From contig CM060856.1 of the NCBI GenBank assembly GCA_030737835.1, positions 2,323,682 to 2,387,681 of the forward strand: a stretch of 64,000 nt of DNA. Reading direction: 5' to 3'. Each line of letters starts with the position of its first letter. Positions within the stretch are counted from its first letter, which is position 1. The notes beneath the pieces were generated by a model. That model made no database searches, was not told the DNA's origin, and worked only from the letters and a program-made list of their open reading frames with translations. Shown in pieces: positions 43,916 through 55,735 of the stretch. This stretch comes from Acorus gramineus (Eukaryota; Streptophyta; Magnoliopsida; Acorales; Acoraceae). The translations under genes were made by a program, and so were the position numbers.

Positions 43916-46169
43916 TGTAACACCCCCAAATCCGCCGCCCATATTAGGCGAGGGAGACGGTGCGCTACGTGACATAAACCTTGAATCTCAGAGTAATCTA
44001 AGGAAATTAACCATTATTCAACCAAGCATAAATAAATAATCAATTAAACTACACTGATAAATTATTACTTAAGACATCACCAAGATCTATCAATAATTCA
44101 TCCCAAGTTTGGATGATTTCACACATAATAATTATTAAACGTAACACTATCTAAGGTTTTGCTGATGGAGCTAAGGAAAGTCTACTACATGCCAAAAGAA
44201 AGGCTTTATTCATCCTAATGAAAGCAAAACTAGAGGATCAAGGTCGACAACCCTAACTTGATCACGCTAACGCCTTCAAGATCCACAAACGCTACTACTC
44301 GATCCTCAAATATGAAAGGGGAAAAGGAGGGGTGAGCTACAACACGCTCAGTGAATGGACCATCATCATCCCGTTAGTACATTTATATTCAAAATATCAA
44401 TATCGTAATATGTCTACACAGACATGTAATATATCAAGAAAATAAATATACAACAAGGCCACCAAGACAAGCAATAATATATATACACACACACAGTCTT
44501 ATCCAACATGATGCATGCAACGCCACGAACACGCATGTTCGCCTTCGCAGCACCTAGCTCACGGGGCCATTCACAGGCATGGCCGCATAGACATAGCGAC
44601 AAAGACTTGGGTCCTACATTCTTGGACCTGGCCACGTAGACGTACGCCCACCTAGACGTTGGCCACCTAGACGGAATGGATGCATTGATAACCTATCATA
44701 TCTTCAAAATTAACAAAAGAATAGAGCACGCAAAAATCTCAACACACCAATCAATTCATGATAAATATCTCAATAAAAGGCATGCTCACATTTTTATTTT
44801 GAAACTAACAGTTATATTCCACAAAATAGATGGTCCTAGCATGAATACATAATATATTCTTTTGAAACTACATATGAAACTCAAATCTACTTACCTCCGA
44901 TTCAACGATAATATGCGTGACACAATACCGGGCTAATTTGTATAATAAACTCCTGAAATAGAATAATAATTCTAATAAATAAAAATAAATTGAAAAGCCA
45001 TATTAAATAAACCACCCATTTATTCTAACTCATTTATTCCAATAGCCCACACTGGACAACGGGCCGTTGGAACCCACTGGTTTATGGGCCAATCTGGTTG
45101 GACCTAGAACCATTGTCCAATAAAACCAGAAATTCCAGAATACCCAAAGCCCAAGACCCACTGGCCAACGGGCCAGTAGGTTGGGCCCAGGCCCACTATC
45201 CAGAAATTCTGGACCAACCCAAACCCATATATTCCTTTCTTCCTCCTTCATCTTCTTCTTCTTCCTCCTTCATCTACCTCTTCTACCCAACCAAGAAAAC
45301 TTCAAACCCATCACCACAACCATCACCCTTCCTCCTCCAAACCCACCGCCGGGCCCGCCGTCCGGAGACCCACCGGCGACTCAACCCTGTCTCTCTCCTT
45401 TTTTCTTTTTTTTTTGAGCTCCTTTGCCTCTTCTTCTCATCTCCTTCCAATACCCACATGTCCCTCTCTCTCTCATAGACCCAAATACAAAATATACCCA
45501 AATACAAAAGACAATCGCTCAAAATCCTTCTTCATAACACAATCACCCAAAATTAATATTTAACAAACATCTTCCATTCATGATAAATCTCTATCACCAC
45601 CATCTAATCTAAGTTCTAAAACCCAAATCACATAAACACCATGAAAAGGAAAAACTAAGAAGATCATGATCAAGAACCAAAAGAATAAAAGATTCAAGAG
45701 AGAAGGGATGAAGGAAACATACCTAGATTGACAATGACAATGCCTCAAGATCTCAACTCGAATTAGGGTTAATGGAAAAGGTAATGGGGGTATTTAAAGG
45801 GGTTAATTTGCAATCAAAATCCCTTAAATATCTGGGCCGTTAAAATTTCGGATTGAGAAAATCGGAGGGACAATTTCAGATAGGTCCAGACAGAATTAAA
45901 ATTTATAAACAGGTCCTTCCCTGGCTAACCCAAAATCTAATAATTACAACTGGGTCCCTAGATCCAATTTACATACCAACAACCTCTATTAAAGCCCACT
46001 AACTAGATCCACAAGCCCATTTAACATACTAACAATCCCTATCAAGGCCCAACGAAAATAATATACCAACCTTTTGATCTAAACAATTGTACAAAAATAA
46101 TAAATTATTATTTCTCTCTATATATAAATATAAATAATATATAATTATAAAAAATATGCAGTTGTTACA
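43916..46169 (-). mobile_element. GY-J 5' LTR, reversed (about 2.25 kb)
   Basis: On the minus strand it ends GGGGGTGTTACA next to the primer binding site. The start is placed at TGTAACAACTGC (46169) because it gives matching TGTAAC...GTTACA termini; this end is less certain. A GAGGGGTGAGCTAC-CGCTCAGTGA stretch near 44328 resembles the conserved element of the CHR LTRs. The Ser-rich and Pro-rich open frames at 45098-45478 (plus) are taken as LTR composition rather than genes. Confidence 0.65.
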
Positions 46170-46404
46170 ACAATAGCGTTGAATGTTTATTATTTCCAAG
46201 CTGTGAAAGAATCCAATGATGATTGAACAATACATGTCTATCAAGTCATATCCAATGTTTTTGAAACATTGCTTTTGAACTTTAAATGAATTGTTGGTAA
46301 ACAATTTAACACAAATTTCTTAAAATTTCATATTTTATTAAATACAAATGAAAATTTCTGAATTTAATAATTTTGTTGGAATTAAATGTCATTTATTAAA
46401 AATT
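46170..46404. other. AT-rich flank, no gene
   Basis: AT-rich sequence with no supported feature. Confidence 0.4.
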
Positions 46405-46988
46405 GTTCTAAGTTAACAAAGTCATTTGTGGGATTACCTACATTTGATGTGACATATGGAGACCCAAATAGTGAATCTCCAACTATAGAGTTCAAAGTGA
46501 TTTTGAAGACAGACAACCTTCATTTTGAAGGCCGATTGGAGTTGGAACAAACAAAATTGCCTTCAAATCTGGTTTTTGAAGCTCGATTGGAGCCGCTCTA
46601 AATCATCATAAAAGAGCGCACGTATACTTGGTCTGTTCTACGAAATTACAACAGTTTTATATTTTGTATATACTACATTATCATAACATATAAGTTGTTC
46701 TAAGTTAACAAGGTCATTTGTAGGATTACCTACATTTGATGTGACATATGGAGACCCAAATAGTGAGTCTCTAAATATGGAGTTCAAAATAATTTTGAAG
46801 ACCAAGAACCTTCATTTTGAAGGCCAATTGGAGTTGGAACAAACAAAATTGCCTTCAAATCTGGTTTTTGAAGCTCAATTCGAGCCGCTCTAAATCATCA
46901 TAAAAGAGCGCACGTATACTTGGTCTGTTCTACGAAATTACAACAGTTTTATATTTTGTATATACTACATTATCATAATATATAAGTT
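46405..46988 (+). repeat. 292-bp tandem duplication carrying an unidentified open frame
   Basis: Copy 1 (46405-46696) and copy 2 (46697-46988) are about 93-95 percent alike by eye. Each holds an open stretch of about 65 codons ending in PSNLVFEA-(R/Q)-(L/F)-EPL and a stop (46386-46601 in the first). A typical stretch is FVGLPTFDVTYGDPNSES. I do not recognise the protein. It could be a captured gene piece or a transposon internal fragment. Confidence 0.7.
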
Positions 46989-47559
46989 CTATTATAATAT
47001 ATAAAAAAAAATTTAATTTTTTTAATTTGAATAAAATACACTAATGTATCTTAGTATATACTTCATTTCATATAACAACATACACTTCATTCGGAGAGTA
47101 TGATTTTTTTTTTTAAAAAGTGTGAACTGCAATTGAAACTGCTATAGAGTTTGGACATATAATTTTCCATCATAAAAATATCATAAATTTTATTTTCTGT
47201 ATTTTGATTTTTGTAGGGAAAATGATAAGTCCAGCCCATTGTAGCTTCAATTTCAGTACACACCAGTTTTTTTTAAAAAAAATCATACACTCCTCCATTG
47301 AAATGCATGCAGTTTGATGAAATAAATTACATACTGAAATATATATACTAGTATATTTTTTTGCGTTAAAAAAATAATAAATTTTTTTATTCCATACACT
47401 GTGATAGAAATTCATACACTATGATAATATACTAGACTACAAAACGAGATACAAAAAGGGCTAAGTGTACCAGCGCTGCGCTCATTTTCTAAATACATGT
47501 AACTTTTAAGTAATTTATTTTTTAGACTGGGTGTATCACACAAAATACACACATATGCT
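46989..47559. other. AT-rich stretch, no gene
   Basis: Low-complexity AT-rich DNA with A and T runs. Short frames here are chance. Confidence 0.4.
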
Positions 47560-48320
47560 ACATGGTTCATACCCATCAGCTTGATCAATGGGCCGATGCT
47601 ACATAGTCATTATTAAAGTTCTAACAAACAAATCGAAGAAGGTGGTTGGCAGTACGATTGAGGATAATCAAATGGCTTTCATTCTTCGGCGATTGCTCCA
47701 AAATGACTTCATGGTCATTCATGAATGCATTTAAGCAATCCATCGTGATAAACGAAAAAGGTTGTTACGGAAAACCTCTCCAAATAGATCTAAGTTTGAG
47801 GATTTGAGAGAAAAAACGAGCAAATAAAATAAACAATCACCCAAAAGACAAGGAATTTACATGGTTCGACAAATTGCCTACATCCACGGGCGGCAGACAG
47901 TGATGATTTTATTGAGAAGAATTGTCTATATGCCTCACCCTATTTTATTTTCCTCAAGAACATATATATAGAGGAAACAAACAAATTTAAAAATAAAAAG
48001 ATTCAGCAATCTCAAGAATCTTAGAGACAAATTTCACAATCTCCAGAATTTTAGAAATATATTTTACAATCTCTAAATATATTTTTATCATGACTTCAAC
48101 TTTGGACCATAAAAACTACAAAAGTATCGTCATTAAATTTAATTTTTTTAAAGCATATGACAATGTCAAATGAGAGTTCATTCTCAAGCTCCTTCAAAGG
48201 CATGGATTTGAGCCTAGCTGGTTGTGAATGGTCAGAGAGTGTATTTCAATGGCGAAGACATCAATGCTCATCAATGGGAAATGTGAGACTGAACCAATAG
48301 TGTGAGAACTCATAGCACCC
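47560..48320 (+). pseudogene. LINE reverse transcriptase fragment, split by an insertion
   Basis: 47560-47760 reads PISLING, then KVLTNKSKKVVGSTIEDNQM and AFI, the standard plant L1 stretch before the catalytic domain. After 48119 it resumes with KAYDNVK and EFILKLLQRHGFEPSWL, then RECISMAKTSMLINGKCE. Stops are present. The FADD catalytic box and endonuclease are absent. The break is caused by a 359-bp insertion (47761-48119). Confidence 0.7.
47761..48119. mobile_element. 359-bp insertion in the LINE, possibly a solo copia LTR
   Basis: The LINE frame is continuous when this piece is removed, and AAAAG flanks both sides (47756-47760 and 48120-48124). An ATGGTTCGACAA-TTGCCTACATCCACGG stretch resembles TGGTTCGGCTTAAGCCT-CATCCA in the COP-K LTRs, suggesting a copia solo LTR. 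The ends GTTGTTACGG and AAACTAC are not canonical TG...CA, so the class is uncertain. Confidence 0.5.
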
Positions 48321-50167
48321 TCACTCAATCCATGAATCTATTGGGACACTTGGGTCCCTTGGATATTTCAACCCACCACTCCCAGCAATAGTTTAAGCAT
48401 CATATATGATGATCAAACATCATATTCATACTCCAAAATTCTAATGTGAAGAAAATTATTGAAGAACTTTTATCAAGATTATCAATCCTAGTTGATTGTA
48501 GATTGCCGTTCGATGGGGAAAGAAAATAACTTGTAGGAGTTGATAAGGGAATATTGTCATACTTGTAGTTGATTTTGAAGGATAAGTGATTATTACTTTG
48601 GTAAATAAACTACATTTGTTCAAATAAATATTTTTGAAACAAAATGAATTTGATAGATCATATTTGCATGGAGTCTTGTGTTCCTAGTGGACTTAAAACT
48701 TATAGAACACTATAAATTGTTTTAGTGAAAAATGTAAGTCATTTAATGGGATTAATGATCAAAATGGTTTTGATTTGATTTGATATTCAAATACTAATTA
48801 TTGAGTTGATAGTACTTATATAGTCTCACTCACCATTAAAAATGTCTACGCAAAATTCATGAAATGATATTGTAAAAAGTTAGATGATAGTTTCGAATTT
48901 GAAAATCTTGCATGCTTTCAAAATATCAGCAGATGGCTGAAAATTGACTTGCATAGATCATGTATTGCAAAATTTAGAAATTTTTTGGTTGATAAATTAA
49001 TCATAAATTTATTAACATTGAATTTGAGATTCTAGGATATAAATTGAAAATCATTTTATGAAAAATGAGCTAGGATTATCAAGTTAATGAATGTAATTCA
49101 ATGTTAATTTCAAATTTGAAATGAGATTTTCAATCAAATAATTGTGTTTTCAAGTCACCTTCAAACGCGCTCGCGCACGCACACACAGGTGATATGGTGT
49201 GGACTCTATTAATATGCAGTCACCTGTAATCACCGTCCAATTGAAATACATTTCAATCGGAAAGTGAAAAAATGTTCCATAAAGAAAATGAAATGGGGCG
49301 ATCATGTATGTGGAGAAAAGGATGGTAAAAATTCATGGGAAAATATATAATTTATGGGGATATTTTCTTTAACTGTCTAATAATTAAAATACATTGAAAT
49401 GGATGATGATTTGATGGTGACTAAACCTAAGTCTAGGTAGAATGGTGACTACATCATAAATAGGGGAAAATTTGTATGTGATCATGGTCCGGATAACCAT
49501 ATTTGTAGGTTCTGGAATTACATGCAGAATATGTATTCACTTGAAAGAAGAGGTGTGCACACACACACATATAGATAGAATTTGTATGTGTTCATGGTTC
49601 AGCCAACCATAAGTCTAGGTTTAGGAATTACATGCATAATATATGTACATTCAGATGAATAAAAAAAATATGATAATTACTGCACACTTCTAAAAAAGTC
49701 CATGGGGACTTTAGAACTCTTTGATTAATTAATTGATATTATGATTTATCTTATTGTGAAAGATCAATTAATTATTTGAGTTGTTCAAAGAAATAAATTA
49801 GATCAATTATGTGTTAGATATCTTAAGCATTCACTATCAAACATATATTAATCATGCTTCACAGTAATCAGTCAAACATATAGAGAAATTTTTTAAGAGG
49901 AAAACCTTTACTAGAAAACCCTATGTTGTAAGATAAATTTATTCTTAATTGAAAAGAATGAAGTTCTTATACCCAACAATCGTGACTACTTCTGCCTAGG
50001 TCCTTCTTAGATCAATCATTTCATTCCCTGACTTGTCCTCGTCTTAGCCGGTCGCGTCCACCATGTTGGAAGCAATTCCAATCACGATATCCTCACATCT
50101 CGCATCCTACAAATTCTCTTATTGTATTCACCTCCTCTAGCCCACAAAAACCTTTTCAAGTTCTGTT
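48321..50167. other. AT-rich intergenic stretch
   Basis: No gene is supported. There is an imperfect direct repeat of about 110-bp period (49471-49580 and 49581-49660; TTTGTATGTG-TCATGGT with AATTACATGCA-AATAT) and a short CA microsatellite near 49555-49570. Confidence 0.45.
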
Positions 50168-50335
50168 AATCACCTCTTCTCAAATGGTCCTCACTAGATC
50201 TCTCAGTCTCTCTCATGTTTTTTAATCACCTCTTCTCAAATGGTCCTCACTAGATCTCTCAGTCTCTCTCATGTTTTTTAATCACCTCTTCTCAAATGGT
50301 CCTCACTAGATCTCTCAGTCTCTCTCATGTTTTAT
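50168..50335 (+). repeat. Three tandem 56-bp units
   Basis: Three nearly perfect units beginning CACCTCTTCTCAAATGGTCC, with period 56 (TCAAATGG at 50180, 50236 and 50292). The tail of the unit (CTCACTAGATCTCTCAGTCT) recurs singly at 51396-51425. Confidence 0.9.
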
Positions 50336-51708
50336 GGATGAATGAGATTTGTAAATTTTTTAATCTAAATAGACATCTCAAATCAATGAAAAAGAGACTC
50401 CATGTGGGATATGAAATAGATCTAAACTAATAAAAATATCATTCCTCTGTCACATAACTATATCCATCTATTCTTTATAAATAAGATTTGGAGGAGCAAA
50501 AAATAGCGATCCAGGTTTAGGTCGATAGGATCCTTCCACTACGCTTCTCTCGACAGCTTCCGCTGTGTCACCGGTGATTCTCCTCCTCATGCATCGTCGG
50601 AAACAAGGTTGGGGGTGACCTACAGAAGACCTTCCGACGCTCAAGTCAGTCAATTGTACAATTTAAAGTTTCGTAAAAGGAATTTTCACACACCTCAATA
50701 GGGAGATTGGTTCTCTATTTACAGTAGTTTGGTGGATGCCCCAGTATCCAGTGTGGATCTCTCTCCCATCAAACGGATGGGAAGAGATCTTAGATTCACG
50801 GAATTGATAATGCGTTATTAGAGGGATTTACATAATCTGCTGCCATTATCCCTTGATTAATACACATAATTTGTTGGGATCTTGTTTATCAATAGGTGAT
50901 TTTTTATAATCCAGGATACATTGTTGGGATATTAGAGAATCAATTTAATGATAGCTCTAAATCTAGTATATATGTGAGGATTCAGAGAATCAGTTGTTGA
51001 TGATCCTTGATTCAAAAATTTAATTATGAAATAATGACTTGAATATGTGCTCGATCGTCAGGTATGTAGAGTTTGACAGGCCAAATCCGTATACGATGGG
51101 CCATTCAGGTTGTGTGCCCTCGCTAATCGGGTCATGGGCTATCGATATGTGGAGCATAGTTTGTGGACTGATTTTTTATCCCTACAAGATTATTAGTTTA
51201 CTCATTCATATTCAACATTTATTCTTCTCCCTAAACATTATGTTTATCACTTCGATATATGAAACATGTGCACAAAACCGTGAAAGCAATGGGGGATCTG
51301 ACTCCCAAGTATTTATGCTTTTGGAGTGGGCTTGTATGCAGTGGACTTTTGAATTTCTTGATCATTCCACCTTGCCAAACATAACTGTGACTCGCAACTC
51401 ACTAGATCTCTCAGTCTCACTCAGGTTTTATGGATGAAAGAGATCTGTAATTTTTTTAATCTAGATATACATCTCAAATCAATAATGAAGAGAGTTAATG
51501 GGAGATATGAAATAGATCTAAAATAATAAAAAAGTTATTTCTCTTCATAATTTTATCATCTATTGCTTGTAAACGAATAGGATTGTTGGGTATATTTATT
51601 CATATTCCACATCTATTCTTCCACCTAAATGAACATACATAAGTTTAGTTTCATATTGTTCATTATGTTTATCACATCAATCCATGAAACATATGAACAA
51701 AACCCTGA
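50320..51708 (+). repeat. Duplicated low-copy segment (order P-Q-P-Q)
   Basis: Block P (about 50320-50488) recurs at 51411-51580, and block Q (about 51190-51395) recurs at 51590-51708, continuing at 57189-57305 after the nested transposons. Shared strings include ATGGATGAA-GAGAT, CATCTCAAATCAAT and ATGTTTATCAC. In the first unit P and Q are separated by about 690 bp of other DNA. The age differs from the transposons because all of them interrupt it. Confidence 0.7.
50489..51180 (-). mobile_element. Possible solo LTR between blocks P and Q
   Basis: This about 690-bp stretch is absent from the second P-Q unit, so it is an insertion. On the minus strand it includes GACTTGAGCGTCGGAAGGTC, a string typical of the end region of certain plant LTRs. 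Termini and target duplication were not pinned down. Confidence 0.35.
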
Positions 51709-51946
51709 GGCCTAGTTTGGTAAAATGATAAATTTTTAGGATAAGTTAGCCTAATTTATAGGGATAAAAAAAATAGTATTTTTATCCAGATTTACATTTG
51801 GTAATGCTTTTTATTATCCTAATTTTTTGTGTTCTTATCCTCAATCTTTTATTTGGATCAAATATGAGATAACTTCAAAAAAAATTTAAAAATATTTGAT
51901 CTACCTTTTCTATTAATGGGTCATTAATATTGTTTGGTGAAACACA

Positions 51947-52510
51947 TGTTGGGATTTTTAACAATTTAAATTGTGTGAAATAAATAATACTAATCGCAGA
52001 ATAATATATACGAAGCCCTAATCAATCACCAACGCAATCAGAAAAATATAAAAGCATGTAGACCACAAGAAAACACACAATTTAACGTGGTTCGGCTTAA
52101 GCCTGCATCCATGGGGCACTCCGACAACAATCCATTATATCAAATAATAAGTTTTGCCCAAAACTTGAGGAATATAAGATGAAAGAGGGATGCAGGGTTA
52201 CCTCAATGAAACTCTAAATATTCTTCCAAATAATATGGAGAACACGACTTCGATGTAGATCGGAATCCGCGGAGGAACTTAAAGATGGAACAACTCTTCT
52301 TCTTTTTCTCTCTCCACTCTTCTCTCTCTCCACTGTTGCCGCACCGAATGCACGCCAAACGCCCTCTTTTTCTCCCTGGCCGTGCGTCGATATGTAGATA
52401 AAGCCCTAATAAGGGCCCTATATATATCGTGTACATAGTACATGTGCATGCCCAAGCATGGGCATATCAAGCCCTCATGGGCTGGACCCATTATGGGCAC
52501 AAACCCAACA
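51947..52510 (-). mobile_element. COP-K 3' LTR (564 bp)
   Basis: On the minus strand it starts TGTTGGGTTTG and ends AAAAATCCCAACA. It matches 55736-56331 with small indels, including loss of a short AAT-rich part. Confidence 0.95.
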
Positions 52511-52522
52511 ATCTCCCCCTCC
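52511..52522 (-). other. Polypurine tract of COP-K
   Basis: On the minus strand GGAGGGGGAGAT directly precedes the 3' LTR. Confidence 0.85.
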
Positions 52523-52556
52523 AGCCCAATGAGGGAGGAACCCGTCCTGTGACTCC

Positions 52557-53234
52557 TCACCGAGAGTCCATGCTGTCCAGCTTCTCGCAAAGCTTGAACC
52601 CATTCTGTTTTTCATGAGACTCCACATCTCGAAAACTTTTTGCCTCCCCCTCTTCAGTAAAAAAGATATACTCAAAGGTGGGGTAACTCAATGATGGTAT
52701 ATTCTCTCTCGATGATATCTGCATCGCAATCTTTGTAGTCTCTGACTCTCTCGATGACCTCTTCATCAGAATCTCTGTAGTCTCTTAATCTCTTGATGAC
52801 CTCTTCATCGGAATATCTGTCTCTAACTCTCTTGATGACTTCTTCACCGGAATCTCTGTCTCTGACTGATGACACTGCTCCCCCTGCTCAAGAGCTTCCT
52901 GTTCTGAATCTTCATCAATGTCAGGTATCTCTGGCACCTTATCAAAGTCTTCATTTCTCATCTTCTCCCCATCTGTAGCCGGATGAATCGGAGAAGGAAT
53001 CGGTGTCAAATCTGCAACACCACCAACTGATTTTGGAACCCCATCGAAATCTTCAATAGTCTGGTTTTCGTAGAAAACCACATCCATGTGCTGAACAATC
53101 CTCTCCGTTGTTGGATCCCATAGCCCATAGCCGAAATCCTCATTTCCATAACCAAGGAAGATACATGAGACTACTTCATCAAGCTTAGATCTGTCTCTCC
53201 TCTTTGGGTACGAGCGCCATAGCTTTACATCCAA
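52557..53234 (-). pseudogene. pol: COP-K integrase tail, linker and first residues of reverse transcriptase
   Basis: Minus strand from 53234: the end of integrase (CIFLGYGNEDFGYGLWDP, a usual copia landmark), then an acidic linker with repeated RD-SDEEVI units (about 52875-52690). It ends with GEAKSFRDVESHEKQNGFKL and a stop, which corresponds to the extreme start of copia reverse transcriptase. From there only about 45 bp separate it from the polypurine tract, so the whole reverse transcriptase-RNase H part is deleted. Confidence 0.8.
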
Positions 53235-53967
53235 AGACCTTCAGATGCCAATATGAAACCTCATTCCTAGACCAAACCTTCTCTGGAATTTCCATATCCA
53301 AAGGAACTGATGGTGACATGTTCATCAAATAGTAGGCAGTCAAAACAACTTCACCCCAGAAGGTTTCATGCAATCTAGCCTTCTTCAATATACATCTGAA
53401 TTTCTCAACAATAGTGTGATTCATTTGTTCTGCGACAACACCATTGTGCTGTAGAGTACCGGGCTCAGTCCTTTCGTGTCGAATACCGTGACGCGAGCAA
53501 TAATCACTGAACCTCCTCGAACTGTACTCTCCTTCATTAACGGTCCTCTGTGACTTCAACCGTTTTCCTGTCTCCTGTTCCACCATGGCATGAAAGTGTT
53601 GAAAGTGCTCAAACACTTGATCCTTTGTTCATAACAAGTAAACTCATACTTTCCTGGATGCATCATCAACAAATGTAGCAAAATACCTATTGCCACCAAT
53701 CAATTCAACCTCAAATGAACCATAAACGTCAGAGTGAATCAAGTCCAAAATATTAGACTTCTTTTTCGAACATCTACCAAAAGAAACTCTATGATGCTTT
53801 TCAATCAAACAGTAACCACAAGAGCAAAGAGACACACCATTGGTAAAGAGAATAAGAGACTTCTTTACCAGAACTTGTAGCTCCTTCTCGCTCATGTGAC
53901 CAAGCCGCCTATGCCATAAATCTGGAGACGAATCCTCTTTAGCTGCATTCATTCCATCTTTGCACAC
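53185..53967 (-). pseudogene. pol: COP-K GAG-pre-integrase and integrase core
   Basis: At 53967-53644: DLWHRRLGHMSEKELQVL (the GAG-pre-integrase HRRLGH box), C-x2-C-type residues, then DLIHSDVYGSFEV and YFATFVDDASRKV, the first two catalytic aspartates of integrase. At 53616-53185: FSDYCSRHGIRHERTEPGT, QHNGVVAEQMNHTI (the third acidic position is E/Q-altered) and the core end. A TGA-type break near 53640 splits the two. Integrase would insert the DNA copy; this one is broken. Confidence 0.85.
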
Positions 53968-54039
53968 TTTTATCTTTGTCTTGTACGAAGTACATCATGC
54001 CTTTCCTCTAGCAACAACTAGCGAACCCTTAGTGAGTTT

Positions 54040-54297
54040 TCATTTTCCATTGCCGAAGTGATTCTCAAATCCTTGGCGATCCAAAGCAATCCCAGAAAGC
54101 ATATTGAGGCACAAATCAGGGACATGACGAACATCTTTCAAAGTCAATGTGTGTCCTACATCAGTGCGTATACACACATCACTAATTCCTATAATCTTTG
54201 AGTGACTAGTATTTCCCATCTTCACAATGCCAAAGTCTCCTGCCCTGTACGAAGTGAAGAAATCCATCTCAAGAGTCGTATGATAAGACGCTCTCAT
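54040..54297 (-). pseudogene. pol: COP-K protease region, C-terminal part
   Basis: The minus frame from 54297 gives DFGIVKMGNTSHSKIIGI and TLTLKDVRHVPDLCLNML, the usual copia stretch after the aspartic protease site. The DSGA-type catalytic motif lies further upstream in decayed frame and is only partly readable (around WIVD on the minus strand near 54305). Confidence 0.75.
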
Positions 54298-54322
54298 ATC
54301 AACTATCCACTCAGTATTCTGA

Positions 54323-54536
54323 TCATTTTTCCTCTCCGAAAGAGAGAGCTACAAACTCATCCATATATGGAGTCGTCGTGATGTTCTTGTCATCATCTTT
54401 CTTCTTCTGATAATACCTCATTCTGTTCTCTTTTCCAAATTCGGCAATTCCTCTTGAAGTGACTAGCTTTACCGCAATGGTAGCATGCTTTGTCTTCAGA
54501 CCTTGACTTGCTTCTGTAGACATTGGAAAGCCAACG
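54323..54536 (-). pseudogene. gag: COP-K gag zinc knuckle region
   Basis: In a shifted minus frame the sequence reads CYHCGKASHFKRNCRIW, a CCHC RNA-binding knuckle, then a Lys/Asp-rich stretch and DEFVALSF. A frameshift relative to the rest of gag is visible. It is separated from the gag body by the CHR-A fragment. Confidence 0.75.
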
Positions 54537-54963
54537 ACTCACTGAGCTTGTAGCTTACCCCTCGCATACTGTTTCTTTTCAGGGGCAGTGTTGGGCGTGG
54601 AGCTGGAGCTTTCCTGTGGCGTGGTCTTATGGGCGTGGAGCATTCTTCCGGCGGGTGGCGAGTGCGAGGCTGTCAGCATTCCTAGAGTCATTTATGCTTT
54701 GTAAATCGTGCATGTGGCACAGGTTGTATATTCTTTGGTCTAGACTTGGCTTCCACAGGACATTGATTGTGTATTCGGGTCTGTAATAATGTTTTTGATT
54801 TACAGACATTGTTATATATTATTCTTCCGCTTTTCAGTCAGTTATCTTTACCTTGCTTTGCTGCCTTGTGTATTATTGTTGGTGTCCTTATTGACCTCAT
54901 GTATTGATAACTGATATTACATATTTATTATTGCCACGTCTCGGGGACGCCTGGGGCGTGACA
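54537..54963 (+). mobile_element. Free-standing 427-bp terminal fragment of a CHR-A LTR inside COP-K gag
   Basis: Starts at ACTCACTGAGCTTGTAGC and ends GGGGCGTGACA. It is very close to 26404-26829 and the other CHR-A LTR ends. It has no 5' part of the LTR and no matching 5-bp flanks, so it is not a simple solo LTR. Its left limit is about 50 bases before the last acceptor, near the limit of the fragment at 20822-21212. Confidence 0.8.
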
Positions 54964-55671
54964 ACTGCCATTGCACTTTGACCAACGGAATGGTCTTGTT
55001 GCGCAAAATTTGCTACTTTCGATCCAAAATCTTCACTAGCTGCTCGACTGCCATGACCTTCTTGTTCTCGACCATTGGTCCTCCCCCTATTCTCTGTGAC
55101 AAGTGATTGTGCATCATCTGTATTCGCTGATTTTCTTCTTGTTTTTTCATTGAACAAGCAGCTCGGAACTGTACTCATAGACAACACACCATCTGGAGCA
55201 GAATTACTCAATGTGATGACTAACATTTCCCAACTGTCTGGAAAAGATCCCAAAAGCAGTAGTGCTTGTAACTCATCATCCAAAGTCATCTTCATATTAG
55301 TCAACTGATTCACCAAGCTCTGAAACTCATTCAGGTGTTCTGCAACACTGTTACCTTTGAACTTTAAATTCACGAGTTTTCTGATTAAAAATGCTTTATT
55401 CCCTACAATCTTTTTCTCATACAAAGACTGAAGCGTTTTCTATAAAGAGTGTGCGTTCGTCTCATTCGCAATGTGATGGAATATGCTGGGATCAATTTAT
55501 TGTTGAATATTAGCAACCCATTTTCTATTCAAATTTGGTCTAGTCTTCTTTTGTCATTTTTTCTGGTTTGCTTTTATCTCCTTCAATTGGTTCAAACAAA
55601 TCCTTACAGTAAATGATGTCCTCCATCTTGGGCTTCCACATCAACCAATTGAAACTATTCAAATCAATCAT
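54964..55671 (-). pseudogene. gag: COP-K gag body
   Basis: The minus-strand ATG at 55671 reads MIDLNSFNWLMWKPKMEDII and EPIEGD, a typical copia gag start. Further on come NLKFKGNSVAEHLNEFQSLV, LDDELQALLLLGSFPDSWE and a Ser/Gly/Arg-rich stretch up to the CHR-A fragment. Stops near 55555-55430 break the frame. Confidence 0.8.
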
Positions 55672-55717
55672 CTTGCCGATGGAATTCTCTATAACTATCT
55701 CACACAAATAAATTCAA

Positions 55718-55735
55718 CCTTGCTCTGATACCACT
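55718..55735 (-). other. Primer binding site of COP-K
   Basis: On the minus strand AGTGGTATCAGAGCAAGG immediately follows the LTR end (initiator tRNA-Met type). Confidence 0.9.

Noticed and set aside
45098..45478. 126-codon frame with a Ser run and a Pro/Arg-rich part
   Set aside because: It lies inside the GY-J LTR on the opposite strand, shows low-complexity composition only, and has no domain.
50168..50335. Three evenly spaced repeats as a CRISPR-like array
   Set aside because: The whole 56-bp unit is repeated with no unique spacers, in a plant-like genome.
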